From positions 1-35,485 of the forward strand of contig JAFTLJ010000095.1 in the NCBI GenBank assembly GCA_017456005.1: a stretch of DNA of 35,485 nt, in the 5' to 3' direction. How positions within the stretch are numbered: the first letter of the stretch is position 1; the number at the start of each line of letters is the position of its first letter. This DNA comes from Clostridia bacterium (lineage in GTDB: Bacteria; Bacillota; Clostridia; Oscillospirales; CAG-272). The notes under the pieces are model-generated. The model saw only the letters and a program-made list of their open reading frames with translations. It did not search any database and was not told the origin of the DNA. Below, piece after piece: positions 14,663 through 22,431 of the stretch. A program made the position numbers and the translations under genes.

Positions 14663-15118
14663 ATGTCTAAACCGGAAAAAGCTATTTTTACGAATATGTG
14701 TATGATATACGATTCCTACGGAAATATACTCGTTGAAGAACGTGTGAAGGGTAGCTGGCGTGGTATCGCTTTCCCGGGAGGGCACGTGGAGCCGGGCGAG
14801 GCTTTCACAGATTCCGTAGTGCGCGAGGTTCGGGAGGAAACGGGGCTTAAAATAGAGCACCCCACGCTCTGCGGTGTTAAGCAATTTCACACCGAAGCGG
14901 GCGAAAGGTATGTGGTATTTCTTTACAAATCAGATAAGTTTTCGGGCGAGCTTTCTTCCTCGGCAGAGGGGCGTGTTTTCTGGATAAAAAGGGAAGAACT
15001 GAAAAATTACCCTCTTGCGCTCGATTTTGAAGCGCTCGTTCGCGTTTTTGAAGATGATGAAATTTCTGAATTTTTCTGCTATGAAGAAGACGGTAAATAT
15101 GCAAAACGGCTTTTGTAA
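14663..15118 (+). CDS. Nudix hydrolase (MutT-like)
   Basis: 151 residues with a full Nudix box: GGHVEPGEAFTDSVVREVRE followed by ETGL, matching G-x5-E-x7-R-E-U-x-E-E-x-G-U (about 38-60). The preceding strand VEERVKGSWRGIAFPGG is typical of the 8-oxo-dGTP diphosphatase group. The family hydrolyses nucleoside diphosphates linked to another moiety; sanitising oxidised dGTP is likely but not proven. The ATG follows AAGGGGGC, 19 nt after the small membrane protein gene. A terminator overlaps its 3' end. Confidence 0.92.
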   Translation: MSKPEKAIFTNMCMIYDSYGNILVEERVKGSWRGIAFPGGHVEPGEAFTDSVVREVREETGLKIEHPTLCGVKQFHTEAGERYVVFLYKSDKFSGELSSSAEGRVFWIKREELKNYPLALDFEALVRVFEDDEISEFFCYEEDGKYAKRLL

Positions 15119-15132
15119 GCCGTTTTTTTCTT
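15102..15132 (+). terminator. Terminator of the Nudix transcript
   Basis: AAAACGGCTT pairs with AAGCCGTTTT around TTGT, ending in T7. The stem overlaps the last codons of the gene. Confidence 0.85.
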
Positions 15133-15223
15133 GAAAAATAAAAATTTTTGTCCGCAAATGCTCTTTTTTTACGCTTATATATATGAAAAGCAAATTTGAC
15201 ATTCAAAATTCGGAGGAAGTCTT

Positions 15224-15739
15224 GTGAAAAGAGAAAAAATATGCGAAAAAGCGCTCGCCGAGCTGAAAACAGGCGATCTGAATGCGCTTTCCGTGATCTA
15301 TGATACTATGGCAAGGCAGATTTTTTCGCTTGCGTACACTATTACGGGCAACTACTGCGATGCGGAGGATGCCCTGCAGAATACAATGATAGATATAGCA
15401 AAATCCTGCCGCGGCTACAAGGGCGGAAAGCCCACGGCGTGGATATTTACCATAACTCGCCACAACGCGCTGGATATTGTAAGAAAGCGCCAAAAAGAAG
15501 CAGAAATTTACATAGAGGAAACGAGCGAGGAACCATCGGAAGAAAACAGGGAATTTGCCTTGCTCGAGACTTTGGATATGCTTGGCGTTCTGGACGAGGA
15601 TGAAAAGCAGATAGTGCTTATGCGCGTTTACTCGCAAATTCCGTATTCGGAAATAGCGGACGTTATGGGAATAAAGGTTTTTGCCGCACAGAAAAAATAT
15701 CAGCGCGCCATAAGCAAGCTGAAGAAATACAATCCGTAA
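15224..15739 (+). CDS. ECF-type RNA polymerase sigma factor
   Basis: 171 residues. Region 2 (SVIYDTMARQIFSLAYTITG, NYCDAEDALQNTMIDIAKSC and KPTAWIFTITRHNALDIVRK, about 22-90) is followed by a short acidic linker and region 4 (LDEDEKQIVLMRVYSQIPYSEIADVMG, about 122-150, then QKKYQRAISKLKKY). No region 1 or 3, as in ECF factors. The start is GTG 15224 after GGAGGA. It is followed after 15 nt by a membrane-anchored partner gene, the typical sigma/anti-sigma layout. The target promoter is not visible. Confidence 0.92.
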   Translation: MKREKICEKALAELKTGDLNALSVIYDTMARQIFSLAYTITGNYCDAEDALQNTMIDIAKSCRGYKGGKPTAWIFTITRHNALDIVRKRQKEAEIYIEETSEEPSEENREFALLETLDMLGVLDEDEKQIVLMRVYSQIPYSEIADVMGIKVFAAQKKYQRAISKLKKYNP

Positions 15740-15754
15740 TAGGGAGGTGCTGAA

Positions 15755-16525
15755 ATGAAAAAAAGAGATATAAAAAACGCGCTTTCGCGCTTCGATGAAA
15801 CAAAGATACCCGATAAATACAAGATCCTTTCCTCCTGCGGCGTAGAATATAAATATGAGTACACTGAAAAAATGCACAAACGCGTGCGGCATATGAATTT
15901 GGTTAGGGTAGCGGCGCTTTTGGTGCTTATAAGCCTGCTTGTTTCCGTTACAACGGCGTTTGCCACGAGCGAGCAGGTTCAGGAATTTTTCGGGTATATA
16001 AAAGTGCGCTTTTTCTACGGCGATGGCTCTTATTCGGATAAGATAGTGGGCTCGTATCCTCTGGATAGCGTGCATACGAGCGCACAACAGGGGCAATGGC
16101 AGCCTGACGGCATTGTACAGAACCCCGATTATTGGAAAGACCGCCAAAAAGACGTTTCCGGGTACGAGATAGATGTTGTAGATATAAGTGAAGGAGGTAT
16201 AACTGTACACATATTCGGCGGAGAAGATTTCCGCGTGTATAAGAACTATGTAAAAATAGAGCGAATAGACACTTTTGAACAGTTTGCACAATGGCATACC
16301 GTTTTTGAACGTCTTATGACACAGTACGGTGGCGGCTATGCGACCAACCCGACGACCGATGTAATAAACACAGAGGGCGATTTCACCTCTGAAATAGAAA
16401 ATCTCAACCAAATACTTGCGGGCGACGAAGAGGACAGGTATAAATACCGAATAACTATCAAAGTATGCTCTGCGGCAGGCAAAGAGGATGAAGGCGACAT
16501 AAGCACGGAATTTACCCTTGACTGA
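15755..16525 (+). CDS. Membrane-anchored partner of the ECF sigma factor, putative anti-sigma
   Basis: 256 residues with a cytoplasmic N-terminus of ~48 residues rich in charged residues, one membrane span (about 49-70, NLVRVAALLVLISLLVSVTTAFA), and a ~185-residue extracytoplasmic domain rich in Asp/Glu/Tyr that I do not recognise. The ATG follows GGGAGGTGC. Its place immediately after the sigma gene and its topology suggest an anti-sigma factor or sensor. I see no canonical HxxxCxxC zinc anti-sigma motif, so the assignment rests on context. It is terminated by a strong palindrome at 16532-16574. Confidence 0.78.
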   Translation: MKKRDIKNALSRFDETKIPDKYKILSSCGVEYKYEYTEKMHKRVRHMNLVRVAALLVLISLLVSVTTAFATSEQVQEFFGYIKVRFFYGDGSYSDKIVGSYPLDSVHTSAQQGQWQPDGIVQNPDYWKDRQKDVSGYEIDVVDISEGGITVHIFGGEDFRVYKNYVKIERIDTFEQFAQWHTVFERLMTQYGGGYATNPTTDVINTEGDFTSEIENLNQILAGDEEDRYKYRITIKVCSAAGKEDEGDISTEFTLD

Positions 16526-16531
16526 AACCAA

Positions 16532-16574
16532 TAAAAACATAAGGCGCGCCGTACGGCGCGCCTTATGTTTTTGT
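16532..16574 (+). terminator. Terminator of the first ECF pair
   Basis: AAAAACATAAGGCGCGCC pairs with GGCGCGCCTTATGTTTTT around GTAC, an 18-bp near-perfect palindrome. Confidence 0.9.
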
Positions 16575-16646
16575 ATTTCTTACACTTGAAAATTTGGAAA
16601 AAGTTAAATATTTTTATATATTTTGTTTCAAATAAAGAAATAAAAC

Positions 16647-16675
16647 TTGACAAATCCCCGTTGTTCCAATATAAT
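16647..16675 (+). promoter_or_regulatory. Consensus sigma-A promoter of the acyl ligase/ACP operon
   Basis: A perfect TTGACA (16647-16652) and a perfect TATAAT (16670-16675) with a 17-bp spacer: the strongest promoter match in the window. Confidence 0.9.
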
Positions 16676-16691
16676 TATAGGTGTATAATGT

Positions 16692-16730
16692 TGATTAGTT
16701 TTAATCACTCATAGTGTCAATACCTCTATG
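16692..16730 (+). promoter_or_regulatory. Dyad in the ligase leader, candidate operator
   Basis: TGATTA-GTTT-TAATCA (16692-16707) is a perfect 6-bp dyad placed 17 bp after the -10 box, where a bound repressor would block transcription. It is followed by CTCATAG/CTATGAG arms. It loosely resembles fatty-acid-regulator sites such as FabT boxes, but is not a clear match. Confidence 0.45.
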
Positions 16731-16771
16731 AGAAACAGACAACGAACGAATAAGTGAAAGAAGGTAATTTT

Positions 16772-18484
16772 TTGAAAAAGAACACAGGTCTTGGTCACAT
16801 TGTTCATCAGTTTGATAACCTTTACGATGGAGTAAAAAAAGAAGCTGAACGTTACGGCGACAGAGTGAGATATTACTACCGCGACGGTGAAGACAGAGTA
16901 TTTACGTATAACGATATGAAGCTTCATGTCGATTATATCGCGGCAGCGCTTACAAAGCTCGGTCTTGCAGGCAAATTTAACTGCGTTACGGGCGATACTC
17001 ACCCCAACTACGTTGCATCTTATATCGCAACTGCTTCCACGGGCGGCGTTATTATTCCTCTCGACAAAGAAATTTCCGATGAACAGTTTGTAAACTTTAT
17101 GCTTTTCTGCGATACGGAGGTCGTTTTCTACACAGCTTCCCAGAAGAAGAAAATCAACGCTTGCGCACAGAGCCTTCCCCTTGTAAAACTTTTCGTATGC
17201 ATCAGCCACACCGCAGTAGAAACACCCGAAGGCGACGAACGCTTTATGAGCTTTGAAGATTTCTTCGAAATCGGCCGCAAGGCTTACGAAGAAGAGGGCA
17301 TCCACGCGGCAGAAGAAAACGTTCCCGATATGGACAAAATGTGCGCGATCATATTTACATCCGGCACAACAGGTTCCAGCAAAGGTGTAATGCTTTCTCA
17401 GAAAAACCTCGTTACAGCTACTATGGACTCCAACGCCATTATCGACTGCGCCGAGGATGATATGTTTGTTTCCGTACTTCCCATTCACCACACGTATGAG
17501 TTTACTTGCGGTCAGCTTGCTCTTCCCAATGCGGGTGCTGCAACGGCGATAAACGATTCTATAAAGAATACGCTCCGCAACTTTGCAAAATATAAACCCA
17601 CAGCTCTTATACTCGTTCCGCTTTACGTTGAAACGATGTATAAGAAGATCTGGTCTGAAATAGACAAAAAAGGTAAGAGAAAAACAGTTCGCGCGGCTAT
17701 GAAAATGTCCGATGCACTTCTTAAGGTTGGCGTAGACATACGCCGCAAGGTGTTCAAGGATATTCACGATGCGTTCGGCGGCAGACTGAAATACATTGTA
17801 TGCGGTGGCGCTCCTCTTCGCCCCGAGCTTGTTAAAGATTTCGATTCCTTCGGTATCAACATCTGCGAGGGCTACGGTATCACAGAGTGCTCTCCCCTTA
17901 TTTCCTGCAACCCCATGGGCTGGAAGAAATATCACTCCACGGGTCTTAAGGTAAACAGCGTTGAAGTAAGGATCGAAAAGGTTCGTGAAGAAGACGAAAC
18001 TGGCGAAATCGTTGTTAAGGGCGACAACGTAATGCTCGGTTACTATAAAAACCCCAAGGCTACCGTTGAAGTATTCACGGAAGACGGCTGGTTCAGAACA
18101 GGCGACATCGGTTATATGGATAAAGATGGCTTCATCTTTATCACAGGCAGAAAGAAAAACGTAATTATTCTTTCCAACGGTAAGAACGTATTCCCCGAGG
18201 AGCTCGAAGAATACCTTTCCGCAAGCCCGCTTGTTGCAGAATGTGTTACTGTAGGCAGAAAAGACGAAAACGGCGAAGAAACATCTATCGCAGCTATCGT
18301 TTACCCCGAAGCAACACAGTTCGAAGGCAAAACTCCAGAAGAAATCAAAGCCGCTATCGAAAAGCTCGTGGCTGATGTAAACAAGAAGCTTCCTTCCTTC
18401 AAGCACATCAACACAGTCGAGATACGCGATACGGAATTTGAAAAGAACACTTCCAGAAAGATTTTGCGTTACAAAGTTAAATAA
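16772..18484 (+). CDS. AMP-forming acyl-CoA/acyl-ACP synthetase
   Basis: 570 residues. The adenylating family signatures are all present: the P-loop IIFTSGTTGSSKGVMLS (about 193-209), YGITECSPLIS (about 368-378), WFRTGDIGYMDKDGFIFITGRKKN (about 443-466) and NGKNVFPEELE. The C-terminal Lys-containing region (FEKNTSRKILR) matches the catalytic lysine segment. It activates a carboxylic acid with ATP, probably a fatty acid. The start is TTG 16772, seven nt after AGAAGG; an in-frame GTG at 16754 lies before it. A free-standing ACP follows 34 nt downstream, so the acyl-adenylate may be passed to that carrier instead of CoA. Confidence 0.93.
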   Translation: MKKNTGLGHIVHQFDNLYDGVKKEAERYGDRVRYYYRDGEDRVFTYNDMKLHVDYIAAALTKLGLAGKFNCVTGDTHPNYVASYIATASTGGVIIPLDKEISDEQFVNFMLFCDTEVVFYTASQKKKINACAQSLPLVKLFVCISHTAVETPEGDERFMSFEDFFEIGRKAYEEEGIHAAEENVPDMDKMCAIIFTSGTTGSSKGVMLSQKNLVTATMDSNAIIDCAEDDMFVSVLPIHHTYEFTCGQLALPNAGAATAINDSIKNTLRNFAKYKPTALILVPLYVETMYKKIWSEIDKKGKRKTVRAAMKMSDALLKVGVDIRRKVFKDIHDAFGGRLKYIVCGGAPLRPELVKDFDSFGINICEGYGITECSPLISCNPMGWKKYHSTGLKVNSVEVRIEKVREEDETGEIVVKGDNVMLGYYKNPKATVEVFTEDGWFRTGDIGYMDKDGFIFITGRKKNVIILSNGKNVFPEELEEYLSASPLVAECVTVGRKDENGEETSIAAIVYPEATQFEGKTPEEIKAAIEKLVADVNKKLPSFKHINTVEIRDTEFEKNTSRKILRYKVK

Positions 18485-18518
18485 TTATTTTTTAAATATC
18501 TAAGGAGCCTTTACTACC

Positions 18519-18743
18519 ATGTTTGAAGAACTCAAGAAAATTCTCGTTGAAGAATTCAGCATCGACGAAGAAAAGATCACACTTGAAGCTGAATTTGTGA
18601 ATGACCTCGGCATCAACTCTCTCGAGCTTGCTGACCTTGTATTTATCTGCGAAGACAAATTCAACGTTACGTTCGAAGAAGATGACCTTCACACATTCCT
18701 CACAGTTGGCGACGTTGTTAACTACCTTGCCGACAAAGAATAA
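18519..18743 (+). CDS. Acyl carrier protein
   Basis: 74 residues of the ACP four-helix fold, strongly acidic. The phosphopantetheine attachment Ser34 lies in LGINSLELADL, with Asn instead of the usual Asp before Ser. The ATG follows AAGGAGCC. It is the second gene of the transcript that begins at 16647 and ends at a strong terminator. The pairing with an adenylating enzyme suggests a dedicated acyl carrier, separate from the housekeeping fatty-acid ACP, which is outside this window. Confidence 0.95.
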   Translation: MFEELKKILVEEFSIDEEKITLEAEFVNDLGINSLELADLVFICEDKFNVTFEEDDLHTFLTVGDVVNYLADKE

Positions 18744-18766
18744 TTAGTTTTCTTACTTATGTTTGG

Positions 18767-18805
18767 GTAAAAAACGCTTTTGCGTATCGCAGAAGCGTTT
18801 TTTTC
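18767..18805 (+). terminator. Terminator of the ligase/ACP operon
   Basis: AAAAACGCTT pairs with AAGCGTTTTT around a GTATCGC-type loop; ends in T7. Confidence 0.88.
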
Positions 18806-18823
18806 TTTGACATAACGGTGCGC

Positions 18824-18847
18824 GAAAATTTTTTGAAAAATTTTCGA
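18824..18847. repeat. AT-rich perfect hairpin upstream of the second ECF sigma gene
   Basis: CGAAAATTTTT-TG-AAAAATTTTCG is an 11-bp inverted repeat about 60 bp before the sigma gene. It lies in a non-coding leader. Function unknown; could be an operator or a secondary terminator. Confidence 0.6.
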
Positions 18848-18908
18848 AAACAAAGAAGTTTTTTTGAAAAAAAAGGTAGATATATAGTGAAGGGAGGAAG
18901 AGAGCATT

Positions 18909-19466
18909 ATGAGCGACCAAGAAATAATAGATATGCTTTTTGAGCGTCTGGAAACGAGCCTCACGGCAATTGACACAAAATACGGCAAAAGCTGCCGCAC
19001 CATAGCTTATAATATCGTGGGCAACGAGCAGGATGCGGAAGAATGTGTGAACGATGCTTACCTTGCCGTGTGGAACAGTATTCCGCCCGAAAAACCCAAC
19101 CCGTTTGCGGCGTTTCTTTTCAAAATTTTGAGAAATATTGCTATGAAAAAGCACCGCACCTCACAAACACAAAAGCGAAAATGCGTTTTCGAAGAGCTTT
19201 TGGCGGAAATGGAGCCTTTTCTGGAATCTGAGGAAACCGTGGAAAGCCAAATAGAGAAAAGAGAGCTGGCACGGATGATAGAGGAGTTTTTAGACACGCT
19301 CTCGCCCGAAAACCGAGCAGTATTTATGCGGCGATATTGGTTTTCGGAAAGTTATGCGGAAATATCGCGCGCTATGGGGATAAGCGAAAACAGCGTATCC
19401 ACAAGGCTTATGCGCACACGAGAAAAAATGAGAAAATATTTAAACGAAAGGGGAGTTTTGGTATGA
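18909..19466 (+). CDS. ECF-type RNA polymerase sigma factor
   Basis: 185 residues. Region 2 (CRTIAYNIVGNEQDAEECVNDAYLAVWNSIPP and FLFKILRNIAMKKHR) and region 4 (LSPENRAVFMRRYWFSESYAEISRAMG, ENSVSTRLMRTREKMRKYL) are clear. The ATG follows AGGGAGGAAGAG. Its stop shares an ATGA with the start of the next gene, so the pair is translationally coupled. It is more like the sigma factor at 34135-34692 than like the one at 15224, with shared NDAYL/NDTYL, SIPPEKP/TIPPQRP and RTREK/RTRKK blocks. Confidence 0.93.
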   Translation: MSDQEIIDMLFERLETSLTAIDTKYGKSCRTIAYNIVGNEQDAEECVNDAYLAVWNSIPPEKPNPFAAFLFKILRNIAMKKHRTSQTQKRKCVFEELLAEMEPFLESEETVESQIEKRELARMIEEFLDTLSPENRAVFMRRYWFSESYAEISRAMGISENSVSTRLMRTREKMRKYLNERGVLV

Positions 19467-20524
19467 AACCCGAAAAATTTTTAGAGGCAATGAACGAAAT
19501 AGACGACAAATATATTGAGGAAGCGAGGTGCTATAAAATGAAAAAAAGATTTCCTATAAAACGAACTATAGCAGCGGCGGCGTGCGTAGCGCTTATGATA
19601 GGTACGATACCGCTTGTGAAGCATTTTAACACACCTGCAGGCACGGGTACGACAGGCGGCGTGGTACAGGGCACGACAGGCGGAGAAGATGCACTTCCCA
19701 CAGTTATCAAACTTGGCGAAAGCGGCAAGTTTACAGCTTATGACACGGGCGAACACGATGCTGTTTTGCAACTTAATGCTAATCGCAAAGAGGAATTTAA
19801 AATTGAAAAATTTGCGAATCATTTTGTGGATCCAACGAAAGAGAAAACAAGAAAAACGATAACTTTGAATGGAAAAACTTGGACGGGTCAGTATTCTCAA
19901 AGCGTAGATAGCGCTTTTTATGGATATGATTATGATATTTATATAGGTGTTGATTTGCTTACTTGGAAAAATATCTTTAGTATAAGATGTAATAGTGATA
20001 CAGGAGAAGTTATAGGTTTTTATGCAGAACCTGTATGTTTGTCTGAAATTTCCAAAACGCCTATTTCACGCGATGAAAGCTACGAAAAAGCCGTGGAGTT
20101 TTTGAAGAAAAATGTAATTGATATAAATGAGTATGTTTTACATCAGGAAAAAGCAAATGATATTAGAAGTGGATATGATTTTTCTTTCCGACGGGTTGTG
20201 AATGGGGTTAAAACCGATGACCATATTGAAATAGGGATAACAGGTGCAGGTGAAATATATACCTACCATTTGTATGGATATAAATCTATGGGTAATGTGG
20301 ATTTATCTGCGTTGAATATGACTTCTCTTAATCAAACGATAGATGCAAAAATAAATACTATTTATAAAAATAATTTTGATATTACAAGTAATTCTGAAAT
20401 AACATTACGCCGACTTGAAGATGGCACGTATTATTTTTATTGCATTACACGTGTAAATGGCAGAACAACAAAAGATGGAGAACTTTTGCAAGATTTGTCT
20501 GTACTCGCAATTACTATGGATTAA
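19463..20524 (+). CDS. Membrane-anchored ECF partner, putative anti-sigma
   Basis: 353 residues. The cytoplasmic N-terminus MKPEKFLEAMNEIDDKYIEEA precedes a membrane span (about 34-52) and a Thr/Gly linker (TGTTGGVVQGTTGG). The rest is an extracytoplasmic domain of unknown fold, probably beta-rich, with a repeated YxKA-type motif as in PepSY-like folds (inference). It begins with an ATGA overlap with the sigma gene. Its N-terminal segment and linker are closely matched by the protein at 33101-34138 (LLQAMGRIDPKLIADAA, TGTTGTPNTTTG). From about 19740 the coding DNA becomes clearly more AT-rich than the start of the gene, which suggests a separate origin for the sensor domain or faster drift. 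Confidence 0.82.
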   Translation: MKPEKFLEAMNEIDDKYIEEARCYKMKKRFPIKRTIAAAACVALMIGTIPLVKHFNTPAGTGTTGGVVQGTTGGEDALPTVIKLGESGKFTAYDTGEHDAVLQLNANRKEEFKIEKFANHFVDPTKEKTRKTITLNGKTWTGQYSQSVDSAFYGYDYDIYIGVDLLTWKNIFSIRCNSDTGEVIGFYAEPVCLSEISKTPISRDESYEKAVEFLKKNVIDINEYVLHQEKANDIRSGYDFSFRRVVNGVKTDDHIEIGITGAGEIYTYHLYGYKSMGNVDLSALNMTSLNQTIDAKINTIYKNNFDITSNSEITLRRLEDGTYYFYCITRVNGRTTKDGELLQDLSVLAITMD

Positions 20525-20541
20525 AAAATAACTATACATCA

Positions 20542-20727
20542 TTGTTGACATTTATATTTTTGTTCACAATGGGATTTTCAAATTTTTCGTTTGCCTCCGT
20601 ACTTGATGACAGTTATAAAAACATCGAAGAACGAGCCTATTATTTAGAAAATTGCTATGAAGGTTTGTATTTGAACGTGGACCCGTATACACCCAAACAA
20701 GCACACAAGGCGGCTAAAGCCGTGTGA
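20542..20727 (+). pseudogene. Possible small ORF or remnant of a secreted protein
   Basis: A frame open to 20727 reads as a hydrophobic segment (LLTFIFLFTMGFSNFSFA) followed by about 40 polar residues ending YTPKQAHKAAKAV. It resembles a signal peptide and the start of a mature chain, but no ribosome binding site or convincing start codon precedes it, and the ORF begins in the spacer after the anti-sigma stop. I see it as a degraded fragment or a very small secreted peptide. It is followed by the terminator at 20743. Confidence 0.3.
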
Positions 20728-20742
20728 CATATTTTATCCCTC

Positions 20743-20773
20743 AAAAATACCGTCCTTCGGGGCGGTATTTTCC
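20743..20773 (+). terminator. Terminator after the second ECF pair
   Basis: AAAATACCGTC pairs with GGGCGGTATTTT around CTTC, with T-rich 3' flank. Confidence 0.85.
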
Positions 20774-20875
20774 TTTGCTTTTATACTCTGCGTTTTTGAA
20801 AAATATATCAAAAAAATAAATTTCATAAAACATTTTCAAGAAAACTATTTATTTTTCTTTTTACTTATGATATAC

Positions 20876-20895
20876 TATAATCGTAAAACTATAAT
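20876..20895 (+). promoter_or_regulatory. Promoter region of cysS
   Basis: Two TATAAT boxes (20876-20881 and 20890-20895) lie in an A/T-rich stretch; -35 boxes are weak. Either would start a leader of about 90-110 nt. Confidence 0.45.
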
Positions 20896-20936
20896 ACGGC
20901 AAAATGAATATTTTTTTGCTATATCTTAAAGCATAT

Positions 20937-20974
20937 TCACCTTTGCCGAAAACACTCTGCAAAGGTGATTTTTT
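20937..20974 (+). promoter_or_regulatory. Leader terminator (putative attenuator) before cysS
   Basis: CACCTTTGC (20938-20946) pairs with GCAAAGGTG (20959-20967), followed by ATTTTTT. It lies between the promoter region and the cysS ribosome binding site, so most transcripts would stop unless the hairpin is opened. The leader also reads in frame with cysS from an ATG at 20904, and a Cys codon (TGC, 20958-20960) falls at the base of the 3' arm of this hairpin. No T-box consensus is present. Confidence 0.55.
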
Positions 20975-20993
20975 ACAAATACGGAGATTTTTT

Positions 20994-22421
20994 ATGAAAC
21001 TTTACAACACACTTACAAAACAGGTGGAAGAGTTCGTTCCCAACGAAGCCGGCAAGGTACAAATGTATACCTGCGGCCCCACGGTGTACCATTTTGCGCA
21101 CATCGGTAACCTTCGCACCTACATTATGGAAGACGCGCTCGACCGTTTCCTTCGCTACTACGGCTACGATGTTAAACGCGTTATGAACATAACAGACGTT
21201 GGCCACCTCACAAGCGACGCCGACACGGGCGAAGACAAAATGCTCAAGGGCGCAAAGCGCGAGCACAAAACCGTTATGGAAATAGCGGAATTTTACAAGC
21301 AGGCTTTCTTTGCCGATTACGGAAAGCTCAATATCAGAACCCCCGACGTTATCGAGCCTGCAACAGCTTGCATAGATTCCTTTATAGCCACAATCGAATC
21401 TTTGCTTGAAAAAGGTTATGCTTACCTCGCAGGCGGCAACGTATATTTCGACACCTCCAAGGTGCGCGATTACTACGCGCTTACGGGCCATAACGATTCC
21501 GAAGACCTCAAAATCGGCGTTCGCGACGACGTTTCCGAGGACGAAAACAAGCGCAACAAGAGCGACTTTGTGCTTTGGTTCACAAAATCCAAATTCGATT
21601 CTCAGGAGCTTAAGTGGGAAAGCCCCTGGGGCGTTGGCTACCCCGGCTGGCACATCGAATGCTCTTGCATCAGTATGAAGCATTGCGGCGAATACCTCGA
21701 TATCCACTGCGGCGGCGTGGACAATATCTTCCCGCACCACACCAATGAAATAGCGCAGAGCGAAGCGTACGTTGGCCACAAATGGTGCAATTACTGGGTG
21801 CACGTTCAGCACCTCAACGACGAACGCGGCAAAATGAGCAAATCCAGCGGCGAATTCCTCACGCTTTCCTTGCTCGAAAGCAAAGGCGTAAACCCCCTTG
21901 CATACAGGCTTTTCTGCTTGCAGAGCCACTACCGCAAGCCCCTCGTTTTCTCTTGGGAAACGCTCGGCAATGCAGAGGTTGCCTACAACAAGCTTATAAA
22001 ACGTATAACAAACCTCAAAACAGAGGGCGAAGCAGACGCGGCGGCTGTTGCAGCATACAAAGAGAAATTTATAGAAGCTGTCGGTATGGATATCAACACG
22101 GCGCAGGGCCTCACGGTGCTTTACGATATGCTTAAGGACAAAACCCTCGCAGATGTTACAAAGCGCGCCATAGCGGCAGATTTCGACAACGTTCTCGCGC
22201 TCGGTCTTTTGGACGGCAAGAAGGAAGAGCCAAAAAAAGAGCCTGCGGCAGAGCTTGAAGTGCCCGAAGAGGATAAATGGATAGTAGAGCTTATCGCAGA
22301 GCGCAAGGCGGCTAAAAAAGCGAAAGATTTCGCGCGCGCAGACGCTATCCGCGAAGAGCTTCTTTCAAAAGGCGTAACACTTGTGGATACACGCGAAGGC
22401 ACAAAATATACAAAAAACTGA
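20994..22421 (+). CDS. cysS: Cysteinyl-tRNA synthetase
   Basis: 475 residues, normal length. Class I signatures: CGPTVYHFAHIGNLR with the HIGN form of HIGH (about 27-41), KMSKSSGE (the KMSKS loop, about 281-288), and zinc ligands around CSCISMKHCG. The C-terminal domain (DKWIVELIAERKAAKKAKDFARADAIREELL) has the usual helical bundle. It charges tRNA-Cys in the cytoplasm. ATG 20994 follows CGGAG and is where the CysS family begins (KLYNTLT). It heads a cysS-rimO-pgsA operon (10 nt to rimO) and sits behind a leader terminator. Confidence 0.98.
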   Translation: MKLYNTLTKQVEEFVPNEAGKVQMYTCGPTVYHFAHIGNLRTYIMEDALDRFLRYYGYDVKRVMNITDVGHLTSDADTGEDKMLKGAKREHKTVMEIAEFYKQAFFADYGKLNIRTPDVIEPATACIDSFIATIESLLEKGYAYLAGGNVYFDTSKVRDYYALTGHNDSEDLKIGVRDDVSEDENKRNKSDFVLWFTKSKFDSQELKWESPWGVGYPGWHIECSCISMKHCGEYLDIHCGGVDNIFPHHTNEIAQSEAYVGHKWCNYWVHVQHLNDERGKMSKSSGEFLTLSLLESKGVNPLAYRLFCLQSHYRKPLVFSWETLGNAEVAYNKLIKRITNLKTEGEADAAAVAAYKEKFIEAVGMDINTAQGLTVLYDMLKDKTLADVTKRAIAADFDNVLALGLLDGKKEEPKKEPAAELEVPEEDKWIVELIAERKAAKKAKDFARADAIREELLSKGVTLVDTREGTKYTKN

Positions 22422-22431
22422 AGGTAATAAA

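Noticed and set aside
15203-16540. Minus-strand open frame of about 445 codons opposite the first ECF pair
   Set aside because: Covers two clear plus-strand genes in antisense and has no recognisable domain or ribosome binding site.
16709-18406. Minus-strand open frame of about 565 codons opposite the acyl ligase
   Set aside because: Shadow frame: Cys/Phe/Val-rich, no ribosome binding site, while the plus strand carries every adenylating-enzyme motif.
20896-20994. T-box riboswitch before cysS
   Set aside because: The leader is only about 90-110 nt, has no specifier-loop architecture and no T-box consensus; only the terminator hairpin is present.
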